A DNA stretch of 64,000 nt from the NCBI GenBank assembly GCA_964017145.1, contig OZ024841.1, positions 1,116,001-1,180,000 on the forward strand, in the 5' to 3' direction. The DNA is from Agrocybe praecox (Eukaryota; Basidiomycota; Agaricomycetes; Agaricales; Agrocybaceae). Below, piece by piece: positions 44,726 through 56,704 of the stretch (position 1 is the first letter of the stretch; the number at the start of each line of letters is the position of its first letter). A program made the position numbers and the translations under genes. Under the pieces are notes generated by a model, which searched no databases, was not told the DNA's origin, and saw only the letters and a list, made by a program, of their open reading frames with translations.

Positions 44726-46287
44726 CTTTAGTAAAGGTCCTATTGCGCATGTCCTTGCTGCAGTACCCGATCTATATATGTATCAACAGAGATGAAAAGT
44801 TAGGTCTAAGAAGCATATATGTTTTGTATGTTTTTCTTTTATATTCGCACGCACCATGTGATCTAAATTAGGAAACAGTCTCTTGACCAATTGGCAATAA
44901 CCTACAAAATGTATTATATATACGGTATACTGCATGCTAAACTTCAAGATCTATTGATCTGTTAAATATTTTCAGCAACGTTCATCTGTACGGGAAGATT
45001 TTTTCAGGCCCTCTAACGTATGTATGTATACATGCTGATCTTGTAAGGTATATTCAGTCCTTGGTCAGGACTTAGACCACACAGTATATGACGCTGGGGT
45101 ACGATACTGATAATGAATATTGGTCTGCGTATGATAAACGTGTGAGAGAAAGAGTTGAGGAGAGATGGCAGGGGGCTTCAAGATCGGAGAGGCTTATAAT
45201 GCAAAGGATGTGTTCATGACGAGTGACTTGACGTTGTCCAAGAAAAGGGTTGCGCAACACCGTCTTTATTGAAAGAAGGTACAGAATGCCAAGAAGCATC
45301 TAGGATGACAGGGACTACAGAATGGTGTCTCGAAGGTGAGACATTACTACTCAGAAATTTGACCAAGCTAAGCAAAAAAAGATTCAGCATCAATATAAGT
45401 AAAAGAAGAAAGATCCCACCAGAAATCTTCCTATTGCTCGTCACTTCTTGAATGCATGTTTCTTGTCACCCAACCCCTCAGAGTTCTCTCTACTTCTGAA
45501 TACAAAGATGGAGGCCTACATTGAGCGTGACAGAGACTCGCAACTCACCATTATGACTCACCATTACTCAGGCAGCCGGCAAGATCTTACTATCAAGCCT
45601 ACGATATTTGGACGCTGCTCAAAAATTTCTTTGTGTCCATCCAAAATGACAACGCAAGGGCATCCCGAGATTAATGAGGCCTGATGGTCAAGGTGAGTTT
45701 ACGATTCCAACATTCCGACTGAGAAAAAACCTTCATCTTCTCACAATAAAGAGTCTAATGTAAAAAAACAACAACATGTTATTTCTATCTAAAAAGCAAA
45801 CTAGACTGTATTCCTCAAATTACTAGTCCCATCTCCAATTATTTGCCTCTGTTATAGTATGCCAAAGTATTGGAGGCCCATGAAATAATGCCACTGATGT
45901 TGGTAAAACACGCGATACAACTTGATTTAGCGAGCCTGGTCGACGATGTTGAGGTCTGGTGTTGTCTCACTAACATCCAAGCCATCCGTGTTATGTGTAA
46001 CAGGATACGAAGGCGCAAGACACTCTCTGCCTGTAGACTTGCTCTTGAACCACTGCACAATCTTCATCGCATTGCTTGTTGATGCATGCATACCCGCCAT
46101 CTCGCTTGCCGTCATCGGCACGTCGCCAAAGTCCTGCAAATGGGGCAAGAACATGGCCGAGTTGACAGTTGTAAATAAAGCGCTGGAAGAAACTACAGAG
46201 TTCAAGAAAGACACAGACTCGCATGATGCGCAAAATAATCGGCATTCTCGTTGATAGACGAAAGGTTGCGGTTAATGTTAATGACGG
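44726..46287. other. Intergenic, possible decayed exons
   Basis: No gene could be built. A minus-strand segment at 45930-46215 (with MTASEMAGMHASTSNAMKIV) has protein-like composition but no start, stop or splice context that I trust. Confidence 0.4.
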
Positions 46288-47120
46288 TGATACACCTGGT
46301 GTTCGGCTGTGACTGAACAGTAGCCCTAGTATCCATCCTACTTAATTTTCAGCATAATAAACATGTTTATTATTAAAGTCTACACGAATACAAGCAAGGA
46401 TAGCTACATGTTTGGCTAGGGGAAACCACTCTAAAGACCCAAGGATGAACCTTACGAGTGCTAGAGTTAGTTTTAGCAGTTCTTCGGAAACACGTGGAAA
46501 CGCTTTAACGGCAATACAGCAAGATCGAAGGCTCCTAGGATAATATTATTCCACCAGGGGTGTAAGCTAAGGCCTGCTAATAATAAGTTTCACGGTGCTA
46601 TGGCCACCTATTATTACGCAGTGCGCGACATGTCCACATCTACTTAATATGGTAACGGAAAGTTCCCACCATATGGAAGTACATGTAAACTACTGCAATC
46701 ATTCCTAGGAACGTTAACTCAAAGCGGTAGGGCCAGTCATAGCATTAAACAAATACATTACTGGTCCCTAGAAACATAGTGGGCACTATGCAAACGAAAT
46801 GACAAGCACTAGTAATGCCAATTAGGACTTGCCAACGTCTGCTCGAGTCAGATTGCCGATAAACCCAAATGGGAAGTTCCTAGGAACCCCTACACATGGA
46901 CTTTAGGACCCTTGGATGTGCGCAGTTGCCTTAAATGGCAGTTGTGGAGCCGAGGATTGTAGATCCATATGATAACACGATGGCCCGATGCTTTGGACCC
47001 TAGGACGTCGATCAATGATTGTTGGCTAGCAGAATAAGCGCCCTCGGAGCGTCATGCTCGAGTCAGCGGCTTGCCTGACCATACAAACCCTTCCGAGGGT
47101 ATATAAAAACATGCATGGTG
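46288..47120 (-). repeat. Long inverted repeat, right arm
   Basis: The inverse of 39282-40116, about 833 bases, with only scattered differences by eye (for example near 46340-46370). The two arms bracket about 6.2 kb including the DUF4246 region. A GGTGATACACC sequence just before the arm and GGTGATACGCC just after it resemble a duplicated flank. Confidence 0.75.
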
Positions 47121-47577
47121 ATACGCCGTCGAGCCTCCTAGGTGCGAAACAACAAAAACAAAAATATAGAGCGGTTTTACACCAAGGATACTCGATGTAG
47201 ATAGCATAGATAAGTGCGAGCGTGCTTCCCTGGCTTCAAAACCAGTGTGAAACGAAATGGCAGAGTGTAAGTGTAGATAGACACTTTGAACCACTCTAGA
47301 GCGAGATAATGACGAGTAACAAGAGTTCTAGTTGCCTAGAACTGTAGATGATATATTAGCGACGAGAATAAGACCGATTTCGAGTGATACAACTTAGTGT
47401 ATTGCTATCTACAATATATACAACACTTTTTATACTACTTCAAAGAAAATCTACATAAATGGGTCAAATAAGCCAAGAGAACCAATCGTATGGGCTAAGA
47501 AAATATAATGAATAGTAACGAACACGAAATGTATTTTTACAGATTTTTAACAATCATGAGGAAGCCAGAAATTGAAG
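47116..47577 (-). repeat. 462-base dispersed repeat, LTR-like, copy 1
   Basis: Same length as the copy at 61529-61990, with few substitutions. On the minus strand it contains TGTTAAAAATCTG, a TATAAAAAG box and an end CGTATCACCA, so an LTR of 437 bases (TG...CA) plus 25 shared bases is possible. The flanks do not form a clear duplication. Confidence 0.6.
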
Positions 47578-47579
47578 CT

Positions 47580-48688
47580 TACGCCAGCGACGACACACGC
47601 CAACGCCAACGCAAACGACGGTGGTGACATGGTGACGCAAACGACGACGACAGAGGCCAGCGACGACGACACATCAGCGAGACGACACGACGACACGCAT
47701 GTCAGCAAGGACGACGCCAACGCGCGCAACGGCGCTAACGACACCACGACAGGGCGACGATGACACAACAGCGACCTCACGCTAATGACGACGTGACAGC
47801 GAGGACGACACGAGCGACGACACCACGCCAACGCCTACGACACGCCCACAACGACCCCACAAACCACGATGGCGACAATGTCGACGACGATAACGACGGA
47901 CGCGCATAGCAAAACCGACCACGGACGGCAGCGAACCAGCCGACGAACGCGAGGGGGCAGGGTTGGGGCCAAGGGCGTGACGTGGCAAGGCAGGGCATTT
48001 AGGACGACAACGAGGTACGTACCCTCACCACTCCGTTTGCTCGCTCACCGCCGCTGTCGACAGGCTGGGCCCTCTATTCCTCCTTTCCCATCCCCTTCCT
48101 CCTCCTCACCCTCTTCTCATCTCTCCTCATCCCCTCTCATCTCCTCCCCACTCTCTTCTCATCTCTCCCTATCCCCTCTCATCTCCTCTTCTCTCTCTGT
48201 CCTCCCCTTTCCATATCCCCTCCCTCTAATTTTATTCTAATTTTATTCTAATTAAAAATAATTATATAAGTATATACAAATCATGTATCTTATGAATTTC
48301 CTTAATTAATTAATGAAATTTCGCTTTTTCATATGTTTTTTTGTGTGTGATTCTTATGTTTTTCGTGAATGTTATGTTTTTTAAAACATAAATGACATTA
48401 AATCTTTTGGAATGCACCTGGAATGGTTGGAATCCAAGTGGAATCTGTTCCTATGGACTTGTGTCAAATTTCATTAAGTCCCATCTTATTTGGAGTCCAG
48501 ATGGAATGTGATTGGATTCCATTTCCATTCCATTTCCATTCCATTCCACCTCAAATTGGGTTGTTGGAATCTATCTGGAATCAAGTTGGAATTGACCAGG
48601 AATGTAGTTGGAATCCATATGACTTGGCTGGAATGGAGCTGGAATGGTTGGATTCCAATTGGAATCAGGGGGGGAGTGTAAAGTACTG
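47580..48688. mobile_element. Fragment of the composite-element family, right end
   Basis: In order: an ACGACGCC minisatellite (47580-47960), a GGGGCCAAGGGCGTGACGTGG block, a CTCATCTCTCC tract, an AT-rich block with TTTTTTTGTGTG, TGGAATCC-type subterminal repeats (48400-48670), and the terminal AGTGTAAAGTACTG ending at 48688. The same order occurs at 30560-31234 except for the subterminal motif. The left end is missing. The neighbouring 8 bases, TGCTCCAG, have no partner that I found. Confidence 0.65.
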
Positions 48689-50640
48689 TGCTCCAGGTTA
48701 ATGTAGTAGTGATGAGTTCAAGAAAGGGTGCGTGAGGAGGATATATCGACATCTCTGAGTATCAAGCCTCGATGGATTGAAGATGGATCCATCAACTTGA
48801 AGGTTACGTTCATCGCTGGATGCATCTGAACCTGTGAGTCTTTTATGTTCCCGAGTGAATGAGTGAGACTTACCGGCATCGTTGCTCAGCAATGCTTGAA
48901 GACTACTCAAACGAGAGTGTTCTTTATTGTGCACGCATGTGCAATGAGGCTCAAGGCTGGATGAAAATCATACGAAATTGTGAGTGTTTTGTATTTCAAG
49001 ATGAACAAACGCGACTTACTGACGTTGTTGAGCTTCAAGTTGAAGGTGACCGTTCCACCTGGGACTGTTCGTTGATGCGTGGTGACAGTCAGTTCGCTCG
49101 GATGCAACCTCCTTCTCTCCAGACTCCACACGATTATCCCATTCACCTATCCATTCAACACCCACCCGAGCAGCCCTGTTTGCTAATCGGTTCTCTACCC
49201 TCCAGACAATACGAAACGAGAGGATGATGGGGAGACGTCCGCTCCTGACGCCATGATGAGAAGCAGGGTGTGCACCCTTTGAGACCAGACGAGCTGGACT
49301 TGAACGTCAAACTCACGCGAGAAGATTGCGGGAAGAGATGATGGGAGGCCAAGCTGGTTGATATACAGGAGTTGGAGTGTTCTGTGAGGTGGATATGGTG
49401 GGTAAATAGTCTCCTTTTCTTTTCCCCCACGAAACACGACACGACAAGAGACCTGACTGAAGGATGCTGAGGATGGTCTGCATCGTGTCCCTGGCGTTGA
49501 TGTGGAATGTTGAAGTTCCTATCGACGGTGGAAGCACAGCAGATGGGGGATAGGCGGATTGCACGGGAGCAGAGAGCAAAAAAAGTCACTAAGCGCTATA
49601 TACACAAGTTCCTCTGGTTGGATATCATTAACGACACGCAGCCCACCATCATTGTGCTGTATCGGATTTCTCCTTTCACGTCCGGTTTCCTATCAGACAA
49701 ATGTTGTTGTGGCAGAGATGTCATAGAGGTCGACACTGCTGAAGACATCGCAGAAGGAGGGAAAGGCCAATGGTAAGCATTGTACGCAGGGTCATGAGGA
49801 TGGGGGTTCTGGTAGTAAGGTAGTGACTGCCCTGCTGATTGTGAAGGCATTGTATAATTCGAAGGAGTGACACTTGACATTGAAGGACGGCCAGAAGGGG
49901 GCTGTACGGGGTTATTGGTAAACTCAGGACCCAGCCTTTGGAACGGCGATTCGCCTCTTGTTATGGCACTAAGTGGTTCATTTTCAAGTTGGTGTATCCC
50001 ACTGGGGCTAAAAGAGCGTTATTAGGTACTGTATATAGTAACATGTTAATGAAGGAAAGGGACAGAAGATGGGGATATACTCACAGCAAACTTTCTTTCC
50101 AAGCACGTCCTTGATGCTCTCAGTAGGTATATCCACAGATGTAGTGATAGCCGCATGTAATATGGCACAAGCGACACCGAAGAACTATACTTGAGTTTGG
50201 TCAAGCCAAAGAGATGCAGGGATAGTCGAGCTGTTCAATGGAGGCTGAGTGATGTATTGAAAGAAGCAGTCCGCCTTTTGTATTAGTGGGAAGGACGGAT
50301 AAGTGCACAGGGAAGATGTGGATGGTGAGGGAATTCCCTGGTTGCTACATCAAACAGGAGATCGGGAATGATACCAAAAGAGAGAAGGAATCAGGAGACT
50401 CACAATTAATATCTAAAGAATCCAACCCAGTCAGATTACGTGCAAGTCGTGCAACAAGCAGGGATCCTCCACTCAGGGAACAATTTCCACCATGGGGAGA
50501 AGGAGATATGTTTACAGATTAAAAGGCGTTCAAATAACTGCAAGATAAAGATGTGCTGAGTCCTGAAATGACTTCATTGCTCATAGAAATCTTGATGAGG
50601 ATCCTGTTCAGTTAGAACAGGATTCTGAAAGATTTTACAA
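48689..50640. other. Region with minus-strand coding remnants
   Basis: A Pro/Ser/Gln-rich minus-strand frame at about 50010-49600 (with GIHQLENEPLSAITRGESPF) is preceded by a possible exon near 50100-50180 (TTSVDIPTESIKDVLGKKV). The splice phase does not close. It may be part of an uncharacterised gene. The rest shows nothing I can support. Confidence 0.35.
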
Positions 50641-51169
50641 TGAGGCAATTCAGGATGATGTTGATAGAGGGGAGGGATCCAGCAATGGAGTTTATCGTCG
50701 TCATCGTTAAGCTTTTGTTTTTTTCTCCATTGCTGGTGTTGTATATCCCTCTTTGGGCTGCCTTATTGTGTCATACTGCTGGTGAATTTTCTTTTGTTTT
50801 TTCGCTTATTACATTAATACATGTTTTAGTATTCTTCTGTCTTATATTATTTCTTACTTTTTATATCTTCTTTAATGATTCTTGTTATATAGTTTTTACT
50901 ACTTTGACAGTCTTTTTAATATCTTCATGTTTTATTTTTTCAAACTTTTATTTTATTCTTGATTTTTTGTTCTATAGTTTATTTCATCTTGTTTCATCTT
51001 GTTTTGTTTTTATCTTGTAGCTAAAGGGAATTTTTAGATGGCAGGAGGATTTTAACTATGACAGCTTGTATTATCATTTATATACACCAAATATCATGAC
51101 TTGTTGCTTTATATGAAAGAGTGAGATGATTAATGAAGAAATATAACTTGAGTCAAAAAAAAAAAACTT

Positions 51170-51700
51170 GATATAAAACATTTTAGGCTTGAATTGAAAC
51201 ATTTTATTTGACATAAAAACATTTCAAACACAATATAAAACATTTTAATGACATAGAATCATTTCAAGCATAATTTAAAACATTTTGGACTTGAAATGAA
51301 ACATTTTATTTGACATAAAAACATTTCAAACACAATGTAAAACATTTTGGACTTGCAATAAAACATTTTAATGACATAGAATCATTTCAAGCATGATCTA
51401 AAACATTTTGTACTTAATTAAAATGTTTCAAGTTCTACCAATAATGTTTTTCATCAAGGTAAAAATATTTTGATTTAGTTATAAACATTTTTCTAACAAT
51501 AAAAATCATTTACTCCAAGTAACAACAAGTTAAAAATGTTTTATGAGAATATAAAACATTTCATATAAGGATATAAAACATTTTTTTCGTCTTAAAAACA
51601 TTTTTGAACACTGTAAAAAATGTTTTTATGTGTTTTGAAACATTTCTATTGCTGGTAAAAATGTTTTTCTTAGCTTAATACATATCAGTCTTCAATAAAG
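51170..51700. repeat. AAAACATTT motif array that switches strand
   Basis: From 51170 to about 51410 the motif AAAACATTTT or a variant recurs every 15-30 bases on the plus strand. From about 51420 to 51690 mostly the complement, AAAATGTTTT, recurs. A further cluster lies at 52560-52650. Such dense short motifs are typical of subterminal regions of DNA transposons. No coding sequence is present. Confidence 0.65.
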
Positions 51701-52560
51701 CTTATTAAGTACATGGAGTTATAAGCACAATCTGAGTACTCTAAGTCATAATTATGCCAACAATACTCCATTCAATTAAAGTTCTTTTACAGCAACCAAC
51801 AATTATACTTCAGGCATAAATACAGTACTATACAATTCACAAGTTCTTCATTAAGAACAAGTTATTTTATTGCCTGTGTTTACTTTTTGATCTTGTTGCA
51901 GTTAAGTAGTAATTGACAGGGTAGACCTGAGGTACCTCAAACTGCAGTCAATATACCAGAGTGAGTAGCTTGAAGGTTTTTTTAAGTCAAATTATGGATA
52001 TGCCTACAGTACTCCAAGCCTTGAGTCTACTTGTAGTCCTTCATACAATAGCAGTGCTTCAAGCCATATGAACACTCAGAGTACTCAAAGCTATAAGTAT
52101 GATCTAACATGGGTATACTCATAGTACTCAAAGAATATCTCAGATAATCCAAAGCCCCCAGTTTGTAAACCCATACCTGTACTAGTGTTAAGCCTTAGCT
52201 GCCAACCAATGAATTTATAAACAAAACAAGGACCAAAATGTCATTGGGTCAAGTCTCCACTGTTTGAAACATTTTTGAGCTTGGACAGGTCCTTCAATTC
52301 TGACTCATATTCACATTTGTCATATGTATGAATTTGACGATACTAGAATATTTCTAACAGTACTTCATATTGTCTGAGCTTCAAGTCATGAGTATGGTCC
52401 AAGTACTTTCAATTATCCCAAGTGCTTTAAGTAATGAGGACACTTATAATACTCCAAGGTGCGTGTCTATTTAGTATTGCAAAAATAATAATAATAATAA
52501 TATAGAAGGACCCCGTGCACCTGATATTACAGAAACATTTCTGTGAGTTAAATTTACCAA
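51701..52560. other. Non-coding, with ACTCAAAGC / CTCCAAGTA-like short repeats
   Basis: Scattered copies of TACTCCAAGC and AGTACTCAAAG-type words; no sustained frame. Confidence 0.4.
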
Positions 52561-52759
52561 ACAAAATGTTTTTACAAAATGATTTGAAGGTAAACATTTT
52601 GAAATATAGTAATGTTTTTTACAAAATGTTTGAATAAAATGTTTTCATACTATCTCTTAGGTCTATTATGCAACATACATTAATTGACCTAAGAGACTAG
52701 ATTACTGGTTCACTGAAGTGCTGGCCGGGGGTCCAAAAAAATCAAAGTATTTGTATGAG

Positions 52760-54267
52760 AAAGAGACAAAAGAGACATTTATCAAAGGCGAGCAACCACA
52801 CGTGCAGAAAAGGAGGATATCCTCGAATTCTATGGCAGAAAGCAAAAGCATTATAACAGTATCTTTGGCGAATAGGATTGCTGCTCTGCCTTCGGGGACA
52901 AAGAAGAGGATGAATGTGAGGAGGAAGATATGATGAACAATCTTTTGTTTGGACCGGAAGCAAAATCCTATGGCGACTGGAATGAAGACTTTGGTGCTGA
53001 GATCCCTGTACCTGATTCCGAAAATCAGGCTTCAAGTTTGGAATCAGGCGGTTTTCATTGTAACTTGAAGGGATACCTCACAACTCATGAATCAACGCAG
53101 CTTTTGGTCTGGGATGATTTATTAATCGCTGAAGTAGAGGAGTATGAGGCTATCAATATCATGCATGAGTATATGGGCTATATACATCCTATCCAATCCC
53201 CTTTGTCTTTGCCATCCCTGAATGATAAGACGAAAATAATGTGTATCAATTTGTTGGGTAAGGATAGAGTCGACAATATGTTTTTTCAATCCCAAGTATC
53301 CCCTCTTGCTCTTGACTTTCTGTTAAGATTGTGCTCGTCAACAGGCCAACCTCTTCCTGAAACCTGGGATCTGTTCAAAGTGTGTAAATTTCCATTAGCT
53401 GGAGCCACCAGGACAAAATATATCAAGGAAGTAAAATCAGGCGACTCCAAAATTTTTATGCTAGATATGGGAAGGTCATTGACTGTTGAATGGAGTCTGG
53501 GAGTAAAGACAGCTGCATTGGCTCTGATGATATGTAGATGGGATGTTGCAATGAGTGACTACGAGATTTGCAAGCTTTTGCTTCAAAAAGGGATTGAGTT
53601 CCAAGTCCTTACCCTTTATACCCCAGACACAAATCAACTCCATTTGGCCCCGCCCTACATTCACTTCAGAACCGCTGGCTATGTTTTTACTAAGGATGAT
53701 TATAGGGATTACTTCAATGATCGACATGCTTTACTTAGGAATAATGAAGTAGCAAAAAGGGCTCTTAAAACTGAGGGTATTGTCTGGAGACTGTCGGTTG
53801 ACTGCAGCTTTGATCTGGTACTTTTGGGAGAGTGAAAGTACATGGATACAGCTGTTGTGTATGCAACAAATAGCGGCATTAAGTACTTTGATGAATGTTG
53901 CTCACAAGAAGAAGCCGATACTATATGTGGTACTTATAGGTGTGAACAAGGTATAAAATTTTATTATATTTGTATGACTATTTACTAATGATTATTTATA
54001 GAGCGAAATGTTGAGCTACAAGTCAAATCTTGGTGGCCCACAAACAAGACCTGGAAGGACAATGCATCGTACCCTTTTTGGACAGAATATTTTGAAGCCT
54101 GGTTTGACAAGCGATTGCAAAGCATCAAGAGCGGTGAAGCAGTGCCCTTGACCCAACATGAGTGGAGACAGAATATGCGAAAGAATGCAAAACTCAATAG
54201 GCTTTCCAAGTCACTTGAGGATCACTCTCGACGCTTCTTTAACGCACTCAATGATGGTGGACTATAG
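52760..54267 (+). pseudogene. Agaricomycete-type multicopy gene of unknown function, with in-frame stops
   Basis: A frame from ATG 52930 gives 301 codons to a TGA at 53833-53835, then stays open. An intron (GTATAAAA...TACTAATGATTATTTATAG, about 53950-54000) leads to a final exon ending at 54267. Upstream, the same frame is coding-like (KEDILEFYGRKQKHYNSIFGE) but holds a TAG at 52873. Recognisable blocks are LTVEWSLGVKTAALAL, ICGTYRCEQG, VKSWWPTNKTWKDN and WTEYFEAWFDKRLQSI. I recall the last two as features of a large uncharacterised family repeated in mushroom genomes. CGA at 53833 would restore arginine. Function unknown. Confidence 0.6.
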
Positions 54268-54690
54268 TCTTTTCCTAATCGTACTTTGACATCACCAATC
54301 ATGTTGTTCTTTGAATCTCATTTCACAAAATTTTCTTGCTGATCTTTTTTTCTTGCTCATTATTGTTTCTGTAGCTTACTTGTAGTACTAGGATGATAGA
54401 GTATCACTACTTTTTGTTGTTTTTTTTTTTTTTTTTTGTATATATATATCTTGGACTCTATTATTGCTAAAGTATCGTGGGAAAAACTGTTACATGCGAC
54501 GGACTGGTCTTCAAACCCTTATCTTTCTGCATGAATTAATAACTACCATTGCTAACCTTTCCTTATTACAGTCCTTGTTCTCCTCATGTCACATCATCAG
54601 GGTAAGTCTGAATTTACTTCACCACCATTTAAACTACTGACCCCCAAAGTCTTATTCTTTCAGAAAGTCTCTTTTTTTGTACAAGCGGTA
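54268..54690. other. Intergenic, AT-rich
   Basis: A poly-T run at about 54420-54438 and AT-rich DNA; no frame of note. Confidence 0.5.
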
Positions 54691-54699
54691 AAGCCCAAA

Positions 54700-54990
54700 C
54701 CACAAACTTCAAACTTCAAACCTGCAAACCTTCACCTGTGCTAATGTTAACACAAACCTTCACCTGCACTGACGCCAACATGACAAACTTCCATCTGTGC
54801 TAACGCCAACACGGCAAACTTTCACTTGTGCTAATGCCAACACAGCAAACCTTCACCTGCGCTGACGCCAACATGACAAACTTTCACCTGCGCTAGCACC
54901 AACATGGCAAACCTTCACTTGCGTTAACGCTACCCGCACTAATGCTAACACAAACCTCAAACCTTCAATGGCACTAATGCTAACGCAAAC
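54700..54990. repeat. About 34-base minisatellite (CAAACCTTCACCTGYGCTRAYGCCAA)
   Basis: Roughly eight imperfect units built on CAAACCTTCACCTG and GCTAACGCCAACA. It lies between the unknown gene and the Plavaka module. Confidence 0.75.
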
Positions 54991-55037
54991 ATTCACCCAC
55001 ACCTTCATCAAAACAATGGTATTTGAAGGCTACAAAG

Positions 55038-55798
55038 CTATTTCTTGGTATTAATTATCTGTTGAAGATCATTGTATCTACTAAGATAATATTTCTGCTT
55101 TTCTACCAATGACTTCATACTTTCATTTAACAAATCGATCTCCTTCAGAACAAATTTTGCTTCTTTGGTAGCTGCCTCTAACCTTGCCTCTTGTGGGTCA
55201 GAAAATAGTTTGATTGGGGAAATGAATCTGACCCTTTTTGCTGCTGGCTCGGGATCTTCCACAGTACCGTCTCCTTTTGATAATTCTCCTGGTTTAACTG
55301 GAGTGGGGCATGCTTCATCCATCATTTCATAAATTTTCTAAATGCTGTTAGCTATGATAGTGGTTAAAAGAGTGGTTTCTCAGACATACCTCATAACGGA
55401 ATGGAGGAGGCTTATTATAATTTCTTTCATAATAATCAACCACCACTGACCAACCATGTATTCTGTGGTCTGGAACAGGAGAGCGACTAGGACTTCTATA
55501 TGGCGAAAATTCTTCTACAATTGGACAGAAGCTGTTGTCCCCACTTTCCGACTCATAGTATACTACTGTTCTCTTGACATGGGTATTTGGCTTTTGTAGG
55601 AGGGGGTTGTGATTGACTGAGGGAACCAACTTCCGAACCAACTTTCGGATCTGGAGGCTATTCTATAATTATTACTCTGTATCAAAACCTTACAGAAAAA
55701 GGAGCTATTCTCACCCAAAACACATAATCCACCTTCTTTTGAGGTGTTTCTGGCACCTCTGACATCTCTTGCTCTATTTTTCTCTTTTTGGATATCAT
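55038..55798 (-). CDS. Coiled-coil accessory protein of the Plavaka module
   Basis: ATG at 55798; exons 55798-55715 (84), 55662-55390 (273) and 55337-55038 (300), all in phase, for 218 residues. It opens with a nuclear-localisation-like MISKKRKIEQE. The centre holds PYRSPSRSPVPDHRIHGWSV and VVDYYERNYNKPPPFRYE. The C-terminal 55 residues form a likely coiled coil (EARLEAATKEAKFVLKEIDL onward). It is transcribed away from the coiled-coil gene at 55934, so the two share a 135-base spacer. It is probably a structural or DNA-binding helper of the element; this is inference from position only. Confidence 0.7.
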
Positions 55799-55933
55799 GG
55801 TTGATATTTAAAATGTGTCCATGACCATGATCAAATTGGGCATTAGGTGACATATTTTTCGTGGGAAGCAAAATCAGGCCAGCTTGCTAGTGTTAATTCT
55901 TTTCTTCTTTCAATCTCAACTTACATACCCATC

Positions 55934-56522
55934 ATGTCCTCGATTGACCAGTTCTGCATCACTCTTGTCAACCTTCACAATCAAATGGCCCAGCTAAGTG
56001 AGGCTGTAAATGCATCTCTCGACTCTCGCAGAAACCCCGGAATTGTAGAGCTTCGAAAGCTCATATCAAGTCTCGACTATCTTGTTCGAGGCTTTGACGG
56101 CAATCTTCATGCCTATAGAACCCGAAATGATGCAAAAATAGCCTGTCTGGAGATTGAAGTTGAGCATGTACAGAAAGAAAAGCTTAAACGCTTGGAGGAA
56201 AGGGTGGAAGAGTTGGAAAGATTGAACAGGCGCCGCTTCTTCAATCGATGCTGGACTTTTGTTTCAAAATTGCCCTTTTCTGGTAGCTATTCTTACCTTT
56301 TTCTTCTTCTCAATTTTTATTTATTTATTTATAGTTTGGAATACATTGAATACTTGTATTCCTTCTTCAAAGGTTCCCGCTCAGGAGGGTTTCTCCCATC
56401 AAGACCCCTTTTGTAACCCTTTTCACGATAGGGTACTTGACTGTGAAAGTCCACAATCTCCACAATCGACAATATCGATCCCAATGGTTACTATACATTC
56501 TGCCCCATCATCCTCTTCTTGA
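55934..56522 (+). CDS. Small coiled-coil protein of the Plavaka module
   Basis: ATG at 55934; exons 55934-56282 (349) and 56335-56522 (188) sum to 537, giving 178 residues in phase. Residues 10-95 are strongly helical and heptad-like (ITLVNLHNQMAQLSEAVNA, then KLKRLEERVEELERLNRRRF). The C-terminal part, after the intron, is Ser/Pro-rich. It lies 183 bases upstream of the transposase start on the same strand. The function is unknown. Confidence 0.7.
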
Positions 56523-56704
56523 TTTTAACCATGAGTAGGTAGTTGACTATTCGCTTTTTTCTCCCCTAATTATTTTTACTAGTCCTGCCCTTAACTCACT
56601 TTCAACAATTTTTCGTGGGAACAAAGGGCTCGTGGAAGCCAGCCGGCTTGAATCCTATTATCAATATTAATCTACTATCACTTTTTTTTGTATTTTTTGC
56701 TTTT

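Noticed and set aside
50640..51020. A hydrophobic membrane protein
   Set aside because: The frame is T-rich and composed mainly of Phe, Leu, Ile and Ser throughout. It matches AT-rich DNA rather than a real gene and has no homology I recognise.
54700..54990. CRISPR array
   Set aside because: The repeats are imperfect, directly adjoining units without unique spacers, in a eukaryotic-type sequence. It is a minisatellite.
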